Shown: piece by piece, positions 27,730 to 36,969 of the stretch | How the letters are laid out: each line of letters starts with the position of its first letter | How positions within the stretch are numbered: the stretch's first letter is position 1 | Origin: a bacterium | GTDB taxonomy: Bacteria; SAR324; XYD2-FULL-50-16 | Length of the DNA: 64,000 nt | Direction: 5' to 3' | Assembly: GCA_018829445.1 (NCBI GenBank) | Contig: JAHJTV010000063.1 | Coordinates: 1 to 64,000, forward strand | The notes under the pieces: generated by a model | Told to the model about the DNA's origin: nothing | The model's input: the letters and a program-made list of their open reading frames with translations, nothing else | Databases searched by the model: none | Made by a program: the position numbers and the translations under genes

Positions 27730-28152
27730 TTAATTTACCAGTTCCGTGACAGCAAAGAAATATGCAATCTCAGTTGCTGCTGTTTCCGGAGCATCGGAAC
27801 CATGAACGGTGTTTTCACCGACATAATCCGAATAATCGGCACGGATCGTTCCCGGATCAGCTTTTTTTGGATCAGTTGCCCCCATCAGTTCCCTGTTTTT
27901 TGCGATAGCGTTTTCCCCCTCCAAAACGGAAATTACAACCGGCCCGCTAGACATAAAAGTGGTCAGCTCATCAAAAAAACCCTTATCCGCATGTACAGCA
28001 TAAAAACCTTCAACTTCCCTTTTGCTTAAATGTACCATCTTCATCGCCTTAATTTTTAGTCCGGCGGTTTCAAAACGATTTAAAATATTCCCGACAACTG
28101 ACTTTTTAACGCCATCAGGTTTGATAATTGATAAAGTTCTTTCTACGGACAT
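27730..28152 (-). CDS. ndk: nucleoside diphosphate kinase
   Basis: 140 residues. It transfers the terminal phosphate from ATP to other nucleoside diphosphates through a phosphohistidine. It begins MSVERTLSIIKPDGVKKS; the active-site His lies in NTVHGSDAPETA, and GPVVISVLEG is conserved. The ATG at 28152 is preferred over an upstream in-frame ATG at 28236, because AGGAGACC lies 7 bases upstream and family members start here. Single-gene unit, 223 bases from the SNase-like lipoprotein gene. Confidence 0.96.
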   Translation of the reverse strand: MSVERTLSIIKPDGVKKSVVGNILNRFETAGLKIKAMKMVHLSKREVEGFYAVHADKGFFDELTTFMSSGPVVISVLEGENAIAKNRELMGATDPKKADPGTIRADYSDYVGENTVHGSDAPETAATEIAYFFAVTELVN

Positions 28153-28375
28153 CAGGTCTCCTAAGTAAATAAATACTGTGTAAGTTGAAATAAAATCAGC
28201 TGAATCAATATACTGCTCTGGAAAAGTCTTTTCCAAACGGAGGACAAATATTTTGTTATGTGTTTCTTTATTTGGTAAAAACTTCTCTGGATAACTATTA
28301 TTGATCAGCCATGTTGAGATGGAATAACAACTATTTGAATCTATGGGTGCTTAACCGTAATACCCAAAAAGAAAT

Positions 28376-29056
28376 TTATTGGTATTTCCAAATCCCGCTC
28401 TTGTAGCGTTGAGCAATCATTTGCCCGTCCCTGTATTTCTGGTCTTCTGGGGCTAAACCCCTGTCTATAAAGTAGTATGAAAGTCCCTGCTGAATCATCC
28501 AAAGGTTGATATTGCGAATACGATCTCCCTGTTCGGTATCAATGACAACAAAAGCGATTCCCCACAGTTTCCTGGCATTCTCTTCATAATCAATTTCAAT
28601 CAGAACGGTTCTGTTGAACATCTGCTCTTTAAGCCTATCAATTGTATATTCCTGCCATTTTTTTCTAAATCCCTTATTCCGGCTGACTGATCCCAATGGT
28701 GAGACAAACTTAAGCTGAACCTTTACCTCCTTGTCTTTGTCATTGCGGTTTCCACCGGACAGCCTTTCAGCAATTATCATGTAAGGGTGGCGATCTTCTA
28801 TTCTTAGCCAAATGGATTTTGCATCATCTTCGATTCGTGTTACAACACCTTGAATATTTTGTGGCTTGCCTGGAGTGGGGCTGAAGACTTGCAGCGAGGA
28901 TTTTTTGACCCCCTTTTTTGCAATGTTCACATATTTATAGGTTTTTGTTTTCTCGTCGTAGTAGCCACCGTCTTTATCCAGCTTTTTGCAGGCGCTAAAG
29001 CCACTGATCAAAAGGAACAAAATTGTAAATTGTATGATCTTTTGATTAAGTCTCAT
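28376..29056 (-). CDS. lipoprotein with staphylococcal-nuclease-like domain
   Basis: 226 residues from the chosen start MRLNQKIIQFTILF, which puts a lipobox SGFSAC at residues 18-23 with Cys23 as lipid anchor. An in-frame ATG 18 codons upstream (29110) exists but would place an odd tail ahead of the signal. The C-terminal half resembles SNase/thermonuclease folds: WLRIEDRHPYMI, TVLIEIDYEENARKLWGIAFV and NLWMIQQGLSYYF follow the pattern of beta-barrel strands and the MV..GLA.Y motif. The classic catalytic Asp/Glu/Arg set is not clearly intact, so it may bind rather than cut nucleic acid. Divergent from yqgE. Confidence 0.7.
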   Translation of the reverse strand: MRLNQKIIQFTILFLLISGFSACKKLDKDGGYYDEKTKTYKYVNIAKKGVKKSSLQVFSPTPGKPQNIQGVVTRIEDDAKSIWLRIEDRHPYMIIAERLSGGNRNDKDKEVKVQLKFVSPLGSVSRNKGFRKKWQEYTIDRLKEQMFNRTVLIEIDYEENARKLWGIAFVVIDTEQGDRIRNINLWMIQQGLSYYFIDRGLAPEDQKYRDGQMIAQRYKSGIWKYQ

Positions 29057-29202
29057 GTTCCGGGTATTTTCCAACATCATTCCGGGTAAAATTAAAGCTT
29101 TGGGTTGCATAAAAGTTAAAAATGCATCATTCTGAATACAAGCGAGCTGAAACTCATTTTTTCTTTCGAATTGAGATCCAAACCCAAGAATCAGGTCATC
29201 TT

Positions 29203-29766
29203 ATGATATTTGGAAAAGCGAATTTTCTTGTCGCAATGCCATCTCTGAAAAGTCCTATTTTCTCAAATTCAGTCATTTTAATGGCTGAGTATAAAGATAC
29301 TGGAGCCTTGGGATTTATCATCAATTTGCCAACCGGTACCATGGTCAAGGATGCATTAAGCCTGATGAAGATCGATTATAAACAGAAACTCGACATTCCC
29401 ATACTTTTTGGTGGACCTGTTCAAACCGATTTTTTCTGGGCAATCCATTCTCCGGAATTCCAGGGGATTTCAACCATCAAGATACATGATAAATTCTATT
29501 TGACATCAGCTCAAGAGATTATTCCACTTTTGGCAGATTCAAGTTGTCCTGAAATCTATTACGCTGGTGTCGGTTATTCCGGATGGGGCGTAAATCAGCT
29601 GGATCGTGAAATTGAAGAAGGTTCCTGGTGGTATGGAGAATTCGATCTTGACCTGCTGTTTGAAACGGAATTCACCAAAAAATGGGATGAAGCTTTCAAA
29701 AGCCTTGGAGCTGATCCAGAGCATTTGGTAGATCGTTCCGATCCATTAGATCCAGTAATCAATTAA
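29203..29766 (+). CDS. yqgE: YqgE/AlgH family protein
   Basis: 187 residues. Family features are FLVAMPSLKSPIFSNSVILM near the start, GALGFIINLPTG, ILFGGPVQTD, and the C-terminal GYSGWGVNQLDREIEEGSW. Function is unclear (DUF179; linked to gene regulation in Pseudomonas as AlgH). An ATG at 29122 is in frame, but its extra 27 residues do not match the family; ATG 29203 is the standard N-terminus. Convergent with the inositol-phosphatase-family gene, whose stop lies 5 bases away. Confidence 0.92.
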   Translation: MIFGKANFLVAMPSLKSPIFSNSVILMAEYKDTGALGFIINLPTGTMVKDALSLMKIDYKQKLDIPILFGGPVQTDFFWAIHSPEFQGISTIKIHDKFYLTSAQEIIPLLADSSCPEIYYAGVGYSGWGVNQLDREIEEGSWWYGEFDLDLLFETEFTKKWDEAFKSLGADPEHLVDRSDPLDPVIN

Positions 29767-29770
29767 GCTC

Positions 29771-30553
29771 TTACATTAACTCCACCATCCTGTCTTTAAT
29801 CCTGCCATTGGTTACCAGAATATTCTCTGGAAACATCCCTTCCCTTCCGGAAAAATCGCTGACTGAAGCCCCGGCTTCTTTTGCTATCAGGGCACCTGCA
29901 GCAACATCGTACAAATTTAAGTTCTGTTCCCAAAATGCATCAAGTTGTCCGTCAGCTACCATGCAGAGGTCTAAAGCAGCTGAGCCATACCGTCTTTGAT
30001 CTCTTGTTTTTAACGCAATTCGAGAAAACCGTTCAAGGTTATTGTTTTTTAGATTTGATCTTAAACAGGCAAAGCCGGTACATACCATGGCTTCAGCCAG
30101 GTTGTTCGTTTGAGATACACGAATCGGTTTCCCGTTTTTTGTTGAACCGCCGTCTTTTTCAGAAAAATAAAGATCATCCAGTGCCGGAGCATATACAGCG
30201 CCGACTGTAATATCTGATCCTATCTGCAGGGCAATACTGATACTCCAGAAGTATTGGCCACGATAAAAGGAGTGCGTTCCATCAATGGGATCAACGACCC
30301 AGAATTGATCCAGGTTATCGGGTTTTCCGCTCTCTTCACCCCAGAACCCATATTGAGGATATAGAGACGTCAGTTGATCTCTGATAAAATTTTCTACTCG
30401 AATGTCAGCTTCAGTAACAAGATCCTTGGGATTCTTCAGGCTAACTGCCAAGTTAGCCTGATTTTGAAAGTAGTCTTTTGCCAAAGCCCCGGCTTGAAGG
30501 ATGACCAGTCGAACGGCATCCCCAAGAGATCTGGTCTTATTATCTAAAATCAC
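29771..30553 (-). CDS. inositol monophosphatase family protein
   Basis: 260 residues from a GTG at 30553. The sugar-phosphatase metal motifs are present: FWGEESG, then WVVDPIDGTHSFYRG (DP-I/L-DGT), and the C-terminal NLYDVAAGALIAKEAGASV. The family hydrolyses inositol phosphate, fructose-1,6-bisphosphate, histidinol phosphate or PAP; the substrate cannot be told from sequence. A longer frame starting at 30664 would overlap glyA by 80 bases and add an unmatched tail, so the GTG is preferred. Confidence 0.88.
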   Translation of the reverse strand: MILDNKTRSLGDAVRLVILQAGALAKDYFQNQANLAVSLKNPKDLVTEADIRVENFIRDQLTSLYPQYGFWGEESGKPDNLDQFWVVDPIDGTHSFYRGQYFWSISIALQIGSDITVGAVYAPALDDLYFSEKDGGSTKNGKPIRVSQTNNLAEAMVCTGFACLRSNLKNNNLERFSRIALKTRDQRRYGSAALDLCMVADGQLDAFWEQNLNLYDVAAGALIAKEAGASVSDFSGREGMFPENILVTNGRIKDRMVELM

Positions 30554-30584
30554 GAAAGTTTGGTTATCTGTCAGTTTATAGTGA

Positions 30585-31829
30585 TTACAGTGTATCTTCA
30601 AATTCAGGAAAAGATCTGGAAAACTCTTTGACAGTATTTCCGATTTCAAGAACTTTTTGTTCATCCGTTATATTGGAAAGGACTTGATCTATAAAATCAG
30701 CAACGGTTTCGATGTCCTGTTCCTTCAACCCTCTTGAAGTGAGTGCAGGGGTTCCCAGTCTGATTCCGCTGGTAACAAAAGGACTTCTGGTTTCAAATGG
30801 AACCGTATTCCGATTGGTTGTGATGTTTGCTTTATCCAGGGCGAATTGAGCATCCTTGCCGGTTATATCTTTGTTGGTCAAGTCCACCAACATCATGTGG
30901 TTGTCCGTTCCGCCGGATGAAAGATGGTATCCTCTAGAAATCAAGGCATTTGCCAATGTTTGAGCATTGCGGATAACCTGTTTTGCGTATTCTTTGAAGG
31001 AATCAGACTGAACCTCCTTCAAAGCTACCGCTTTTGCGGCAATCACATGGCAGAGCGGACCTCCCTGGATTCCGGGAAAAATCTTTGAGTTCAGTTTTTT
31101 ACTGTAATCAGCCTGACAAAGAATCATTCCTCCTCTGGGACCACGGAGAGTTTTATGTGTGGTTGTAGTGACATATTGAGCGTGAGGAACGGGACTATCA
31201 TGTACTCCTGCAGCTATTAGTCCTGCAATATGAGCCATATCGACCATCACAACCGCACCGATGGAATCGGCTATCTCCTTAAACGCTTTAAAGTCAATAG
31301 ATCGTGGATAAGCACTTGCTCCGACAATTATCATTTTAGGCTTATGCAGTTGGGCGAGATCCTTAACCTGGTCATAATCAATGCGCTGGTTATCTTTGCG
31401 CACACCATAGTGGACAATCTTGTATAATATCCCGGAAAAATTGACGGGTGAACCGTGGGTAAGATGTCCTCCATGGGAAAGATCCATCCCCAATACCGTA
31501 TCGCCGGGTTGTAGTTCTGCCAAATAAACGGCCATGTTTGCTTGTGAGCCTGAATGAGGCTGAACATTTGCGTGGTCTGAACCAAAAATTGCATTCGCCC
31601 GTTCGATTGCCAGATTTTCTGATATGTCAACGTACTCACAACCACCATAATACCGTTTTGCCGGGTATCCTTCAGCATACTTGTTTGTCATTACTGATCC
31701 GGTCGCAGCCAAGACTCTTGGGGAAACAACGTTTTCAGAAGCGATCAGTTCTAATTTATCTATTTGTCGTTGATGCTCGTTTTCTATGGCATCGAAAATA
31801 TCGGGATCAAATGCTTTTAAATCTTTCAT
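30585..31829 (-). CDS. glyA: serine hydroxymethyltransferase
   Basis: 414 residues. A PLP enzyme converting serine and tetrahydrofolate to glycine and methylene-tetrahydrofolate, the main one-carbon entry. It has SENVVSPRVL, KYAEGYPAKRYYGGCE, and the PLP lysine in TTTHKTLRGPRGG (Lys226). Length is normal. It lies 49 bases downstream of rpiB in the same direction, a common pairing, so they are probably co-transcribed. Confidence 0.97.
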   Translation of the reverse strand: MKDLKAFDPDIFDAIENEHQRQIDKLELIASENVVSPRVLAATGSVMTNKYAEGYPAKRYYGGCEYVDISENLAIERANAIFGSDHANVQPHSGSQANMAVYLAELQPGDTVLGMDLSHGGHLTHGSPVNFSGILYKIVHYGVRKDNQRIDYDQVKDLAQLHKPKMIIVGASAYPRSIDFKAFKEIADSIGAVVMVDMAHIAGLIAAGVHDSPVPHAQYVTTTTHKTLRGPRGGMILCQADYSKKLNSKIFPGIQGGPLCHVIAAKAVALKEVQSDSFKEYAKQVIRNAQTLANALISRGYHLSSGGTDNHMMLVDLTNKDITGKDAQFALDKANITTNRNTVPFETRSPFVTSGIRLGTPALTSRGLKEQDIETVADFIDQVLSNITDEQKVLEIGNTVKEFSRSFPEFEDTL

Positions 31830-31878
31830 GATTTTAATTGGTTGTTTAGTGTTATGGTTGGTTTAACGCCGCAGAACG

Positions 31879-32325
31879 CTAACTTGGAGGAGATTGATCG
31901 ATCATGTTGACTCTTTCCTGGTGCCGACCGCCCTGGAAATCTGTTTCTAACCAGGTTATTAAAATGTCCTTTGCAACTTCATCGCCGATCACTCTTCCGC
32001 CTAAAACCAAAAGATTGGAATCATTGTGTTCTCGAGCCATTTTTGCGGTAAAATGATCATGACACAGGGCTGCCCTAACCTGTTTGAAGCGGTTGGCCAC
32101 AATTGACATGCCTATACCGGTTCCACAGATGAGTATTCCCTTTTCAAACTTTCCGGTTGATATCGAAGATGCAACTTTTTCGGCAATATTTGGGTAGTGA
32201 ACAGAATTAGTATTATAACAGCCAATATCTTCAATATGGTAAGCCAGATCCTCTAAGGCGTTTTTCAGAGATTCCTTTAAACCAAATCCTCCGTGGTCGG
32301 AACCGATAATAATCTTTTTTTCCAT
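31879..32325 (-). CDS. rpiB: ribose-5-phosphate isomerase B
   Basis: 148 residues. It interconverts ribose 5-phosphate and ribulose 5-phosphate in the pentose phosphate pathway. Hallmarks: IIGSDHGGFGLKE, the active-site Cys in ILICGTGIGMSIVANRF, the AAL-CHDHFTAKMAREHNDSN region, and LGGRVIG. ATG 32325 has AGGAGATC 6 bases upstream. First gene of an rpiB-glyA unit. Confidence 0.95.
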   Translation of the reverse strand: MEKKIIIGSDHGGFGLKESLKNALEDLAYHIEDIGCYNTNSVHYPNIAEKVASSISTGKFEKGILICGTGIGMSIVANRFKQVRAALCHDHFTAKMAREHNDSNLLVLGGRVIGDEVAKDILITWLETDFQGGRHQERVNMIDQSPPS

Positions 32326-32771
32326 GATCTCCTGTGTGCTTTAATCTCTGCTTTTTCCAGATCTCTATTTTTAAGACGACATTTGATTATTAATTGCCCA
32401 GTTTTGATGTTGCCAAGAAAATGATTTTACAATTAACCATTGTAGAACTAGACTATTAAAATTCAGGTTTGAACCCCTTTTTATTAATCCTGTTTATCTT
32501 CAAATGCTAGCGTTTAAGCCAGTAAAAAACAACAGTAATCTACAGTGCTGAATTCACAGGGGCTGCCCACAGAATATTGTTATGCCTGAAGAAGCATTGA
32601 TTTCTCTTTGTCTTGGCTCGGTAGGATAATATAAATTTGCTTTTGGTAAAACGACTTGAATTATCAGTCGTTCATCCCTATCATCGACCCCCGGAATGAT
32701 TGGTAGAAAAATTATTGCTGATTATCAATCATTTACAGGTTTAAAACAAAGAACAATAACGGAGTTATAAC
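32326..32771. other. intergenic region between divergent rpiB and the DnaC-like gene
   Basis: 446 AT-rich bases between diverging genes. No supported gene, RNA or clear promoter consensus was seen; it must contain promoters for both directions. Confidence 0.5.
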
Positions 32772-33626
32772 ATGGTCGGGCAAATGCTCAAAGGCACCTG
32801 CAGGAACTGCAATGATACCAAGATTCAAGTCATTGCAAGAGGGCAATATGCTTGGGCTGAATATTGTCCGCAATGTTTTAGTGAATGCAAACTTTGTGAA
32901 GGCACAGGTTATATCTTTGAAAAGGACAATGAAGGAAGGGAATATGCCAAACCCTGCATGTGCAGGAATCTAAATCTTCGGATTACTTTGTTTAATAACG
33001 CACAGATTCCAGGACAGTTTTATAATGCAACGTTTGATAATTTCGAAGTGACTGCAGATCCTTCACTGGAAGAAGCCTTAAGAACAGCCTCATTTTTCTA
33101 CAAGAACTATCAAAGGGGAAACTGGAAGGGACTACTTTTTATGGGAGGTGTTGGTGTCGGGAAAACGAGGCTGGTTAGCACTATTTTGAGAGATTTCACT
33201 TTAAATCATGGTATCCCCGGAATCTTTAAGGAATTCACGGCCCTGTTAAGCGAAATAAAAGCGGGGTATGACAAAGGACTATCTGAATCAAGTATCCTGG
33301 AAAAAATAAACAACACTGAGATTTTGATTATCGATGAATTGGGGAAAGGAAGAAAAAGTGATTGGGAAATCAATATTTTGGATTCTGTGATATCCAATCG
33401 CTATAATATGAGGAAAACAACCATATTCACGACCAATTATACGGATAAAAAGACGACTACCTATGCTGAACCGATTATTGTAAGAACAGACAATGACTCT
33501 CAGAAGGAAAAGTTTAAAAAGGAGACTCTGGAGCAACGGGTGTTTTCACGTATCTATTCCCGATTGAAAGGGATGTGTGATTTTATCGAGATAAAAGGAC
33601 CGGATCAGCGATATCCGGATATGTAA
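32772..33626 (+). CDS. DnaC/IstB-like AAA+ ATPase with N-terminal zinc clusters
   Basis: 284 residues. The N-terminus (about 1-70) has paired cysteine motifs: CRNC, CPQC, CKLC and CMC, arranged like a rubredoxin- or DnaJ-type zinc domain. The ATPase core has Walker A GGVGVGKT at residues 125-132, Walker B ILIIDELGKG, and sensor-1 TTIFTTNYT. The C-terminal QRVFSRIYSRLKGMCDFIEI is typical of DnaC/DnaI helicase loaders. Related proteins load DnaB or act in phage and transposon replication, but no phage or transposase gene is nearby. ATG 32772 has GGAG 8 bases upstream; ATG 32784 is an alternative. It could be the host's helicase loader. Confidence 0.85.
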   Translation: MVGQMLKGTCRNCNDTKIQVIARGQYAWAEYCPQCFSECKLCEGTGYIFEKDNEGREYAKPCMCRNLNLRITLFNNAQIPGQFYNATFDNFEVTADPSLEEALRTASFFYKNYQRGNWKGLLFMGGVGVGKTRLVSTILRDFTLNHGIPGIFKEFTALLSEIKAGYDKGLSESSILEKINNTEILIIDELGKGRKSDWEINILDSVISNRYNMRKTTIFTTNYTDKKTTTYAEPIIVRTDNDSQKEKFKKETLEQRVFSRIYSRLKGMCDFIEIKGPDQRYPDM

Positions 33627-33647
33627 TGACAGCACAACTATTTCAGG

Positions 33648-35060
33648 TTAACGATTGCTCCTTTGGAATTTACTGAGGTTGAGTTCCACTTTTTCCATTA
33701 ACTCATTGATATTTTCTTTGGTCATCAATATTTCCGAACGATCAGGCATAACCGCAAATATATAGCGGACATATTCAGGTATCAGATGGAGAAGTAAGGC
33801 ATTGTCAGATTCTTTGATCTGCTTTTGCATGAATGAGTTCATTTGCTGAAATGACATTTTCCTGAAGACAGGTGTAAACGCCCCTACATCTTTTTCGAGT
33901 TCAATGGTTACGTCGTTGGGGTAAAAAGGCTTAAATACATAGCGGGAGCAGAAAGCTTTGGCATAACCGATCATCATTAATCCAACCAGCGCTCCTTCAA
34001 AAAGAGTGATAAATCCAAATTCAAGGAACCCCACTCCAACTGCCCCTAATCCCATGAAGATAGCAACGATCTGCAGGGTGATCCTGACTTTTTCCACCGC
34101 CAGGTATTTAAAATTATATCTTTTTTCAAGCCAGAACAGGTAAAGCCCGTGCTTAAAAGGTGAGACAGCCGTAATTACCTCTTCGGCACTTGCTTCACGT
34201 TCACGGAGTTCCTTTTCAAGCTGTTTCTTTTTTTCCAAGGCATAACGATTCATAATATCCTGAATAACGTAACGCCTGGTGCTCCTCATCCTGTCGGCCA
34301 GGATTATGATGAATTCGTTTGGATTTTTCTGGTTTAATGTGTCCGAACGAAACGTTCCTCTTTGGGAGATGTAATCCACAACATCGTCATAGAGTTTTTT
34401 GGGATTAGTGTATTCTGTTTCTGCATCTTTTTTTCGACCGGTGATCATTCGTTTTTTATCGGAGTCCTCCTTCTTCTTTCTTATATCGTTCTCCATCTCT
34501 TTACGAATGATGGTACTATATATATCAGTCAAAACATTGTACAAGTCACTGTTTAACTTCATCATCTGAATGAAGGATTCTCCGAGGTAATAAGCATATG
34601 CAGAGAATTCACCTTCTATATCATCGCTTTCATAGGAAGGGAGGTCATTTTTGAGATGCCCGTTTATCATATGATCGAGGACGTTCCCTAAAAACTGGCG
34701 ATACTGAGGCTGCTCATCTTCATGCCAAATCAGCGCGGTCCAGGTAGTGGCTGCATATCTTTCGGCGTCTTCGGTTTTTAGCAGGTCTCCAATTGTTTCA
34801 ACGAAAAATGGATACATTTCCGGAGAATTCATGTTGCGAAAGATGATGGAAGCAACTTGGCCTGAAGCTATTTCTTCATCCAGTTCCCGTTCATTGATGG
34901 AAGTAATTTTTGCCGCCAGTCGATGAGCAAAGTCCTTTGGAATTTTTCTCTCATTACTATCAGGTTTTTTCCCCTTCTCTTTTGTTTTTGCAGTTTTGCC
35001 AGGGATATCCTCGACTGATTCGTCTGCTGATTGCGCTTGATTACTAGCTTCTGGTTCCAT
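33648..35060 (-). CDS. uncharacterised membrane protein, 470 aa
   Basis: Family not recognised. Residues 1-45 are charged and disordered-looking. A soluble helical region follows (about 45-320), including a lysine-rich coiled-coil-like stretch (about 285-305, EKKKQLEKELRERE). Two hydrophobic membrane segments lie close together (about 338-362 and 366-385), with a soluble C-terminal tail of about 85 residues. No signal peptide. The topology suggests a hairpin anchor with both long domains on the cytoplasmic side. It converges on the DnaC-like gene, with 21 bases between stops. Confidence 0.75.
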   Translation of the reverse strand: MEPEASNQAQSADESVEDIPGKTAKTKEKGKKPDSNERKIPKDFAHRLAAKITSINERELDEEIASGQVASIIFRNMNSPEMYPFFVETIGDLLKTEDAERYAATTWTALIWHEDEQPQYRQFLGNVLDHMINGHLKNDLPSYESDDIEGEFSAYAYYLGESFIQMMKLNSDLYNVLTDIYSTIIRKEMENDIRKKKEDSDKKRMITGRKKDAETEYTNPKKLYDDVVDYISQRGTFRSDTLNQKNPNEFIIILADRMRSTRRYVIQDIMNRYALEKKKQLEKELREREASAEEVITAVSPFKHGLYLFWLEKRYNFKYLAVEKVRITLQIVAIFMGLGAVGVGFLEFGFITLFEGALVGLMMIGYAKAFCSRYVFKPFYPNDVTIELEKDVGAFTPVFRKMSFQQMNSFMQKQIKESDNALLLHLIPEYVRYIFAVMPDRSEILMTKENINELMEKVELNLSKFQRSNR

Positions 35061-35947
35061 ATTAACCTGTTAGAATTTAGAATAACTGGCAGCTTAATTT
35101 AAAGTAATTGTACAGCATATCATCATACATGTAAAAAAGAGCTAATTTTACTCTATTGTTTTATAGATCTTGAGTCGGAATCCAAAATAATTTTAGTGAT
35201 CAAGGTTTCCTGACTACCGGATCAAGTCCGATACAATATGCGATTCATCTGGCTCAAGAGCTATTACAAAGCCCAATAATTCAGTATAATAAGCCATATC
35301 AGATTATTGAGCTAAATGGATGTGCTATAATTTTTTTTTAGCCTGCATAAATGTGAAATCAATTTATGTGCCAATCAGAGACGATTTTTCGATTCCTTGC
35401 CGGTTCAGTATTTGAGCGAAAAGTGATATTCTTTTCACAGTCCTTCGTTAAAGATCGAGAGTCAATCTGAAAACTGTATTTGCTCCAGAACATTTACGAC
35501 ACCCAAATATAATAGCTATTGATTTTTAAGGCCTATTTACTCAGACTGTGTTAAGGAATTAGACGAAATGGTAGATTTGTTCCATCCTTCCAATGTGGAA
35601 TATCTGACCGCTTCATTTTTAGTCATTTTCCTTGTTTTCTATTCTAGCTATTTTTTTTTTTACTGACCAGACAAACAAATCTAATCACCCTTTCCATAAC
35701 AACTAAAGATGACGCACTTCAGAAACCTGTTTTAAAGGGAGAATACTCTATGTAATTATTGCCTTTTAAAATAAACATGTTATGCTACTACATAATGATA
35801 ACTGATGTGTAATGGTTTAACAAAATATTGATTAATAGGGTGATAGAGTTTTTTATGAAGCAAAGAGGTATTGACATGCTGCTGAAGGATGAACTTTTTT
35901 TATTTTATTGGTTTGATGCGCATACGTAACCTAATCAGGAGTTTAGA
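35061..35947. other. 0.9 kb AT-rich intergenic region upstream of gapA
   Basis: No supported gene on either strand, no tRNA-like or repeat structure recognised, and several T runs. It lies between divergent genes and must hold the gapA promoter, but no consensus stands out. Confidence 0.5.
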
Positions 35948-36949
35948 ATGACAATCAAAGTGGGAATTAACGGATTTGGTAGAATCGGGAGATTGGCTTT
36001 CCGTGTTATGAGCAAGAGAGACGATATTCAGGTAGTGGGTATCAATGATCTGATCGATGCGGAATATATGGCTTATATGGCAAAGTATGATTCCAGTCAT
36101 GGGCGATTTGACGGCGAGATATCCGTCTCCAACGGACAATTGGTTGTAAATGGGAACAGCATTCGTATCACCTCGGAGCGAAACCCCGAAAATCTGAAGT
36201 GGAATGAACTGGATGTTGACTATGTGTTGGAATCAACCGGACTTTTTACAACGACGGAAAAGGCAACTGCTCATTTGAAAGCGGGAGCAAAAAGAGTTGC
36301 CATATCAGCTCCATCAAAAGATGCACCTATGTTTGTGATGGGAGTGAACCATCATACTTTCGCCCCTGATATGAAAATAATTTCAAATGCTTCCTGTACT
36401 ACTAATTGTCTGGCTCCAATTGCCAAAGTACTGCATGATAATTGGGGCATTCTTGAAGGACTGATGACAACCGTACATTCCGTAACTGCGACTCAAAGAC
36501 CAATTGACGGACCGTCAGCGAAAGACTGGAGGGGTGGTCGCGGTGGTTTTCAAAATATTATTCCCTCTTCAACCGGGGCAGCCAAAGCGGTTGGAAAGGT
36601 TATCCCTGAGTTGCAGGGGAAGTTGACAGGGATGTCATTGCGTGTACCGACTGCCAATGTCTCTGTTGTAGATTTAACCGTGCGATTGGAGCGGTCAGCT
36701 AGTTATGAAGAGATTGCTGCGACGATGAAAAATGCTTCCGAAGGAGAATTGAAAGGTGTTCTAGGTTACACGGAAGACGATGTTGTCTCAACTGATTTTA
36801 TGACCGATCCCAGGACCTCAATCTTTGATTTTAAGGCTGGTATTGGGTTAAATGATAATTTTCATAAAATCATCAGTTGGTATGACAATGAATGGGGATA
36901 TTCAAATAAGGTTGTTGATCTGATGGTCTATACCTCAGGAGTCAGCTAG
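35948..36949 (+). CDS. gapA: glyceraldehyde-3-phosphate dehydrogenase, type I
   Basis: 333 residues. Catalyses the NAD-dependent oxidation and phosphorylation of glyceraldehyde 3-phosphate. The Rossmann start INGFGRIGRLAFRV is followed by the catalytic Cys150 in SNASCTTNC, the substrate loop TVHSVTATQ, RGGRGGFQNIIPSSTGAAKA, and WYDNEWGYSNK. The residue after the second strand is Asp (GINDLID), the usual sign of NAD rather than NADP preference. Monocistronic here; convergent with rtcB (20-base gap). Confidence 0.97.
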   Translation: MTIKVGINGFGRIGRLAFRVMSKRDDIQVVGINDLIDAEYMAYMAKYDSSHGRFDGEISVSNGQLVVNGNSIRITSERNPENLKWNELDVDYVLESTGLFTTTEKATAHLKAGAKRVAISAPSKDAPMFVMGVNHHTFAPDMKIISNASCTTNCLAPIAKVLHDNWGILEGLMTTVHSVTATQRPIDGPSAKDWRGGRGGFQNIIPSSTGAAKAVGKVIPELQGKLTGMSLRVPTANVSVVDLTVRLERSASYEEIAATMKNASEGELKGVLGYTEDDVVSTDFMTDPRTSIFDFKAGIGLNDNFHKIISWYDNEWGYSNKVVDLMVYTSGVS

Positions 36950-36969
36950 TCATCATGACGGCGGGTGAG

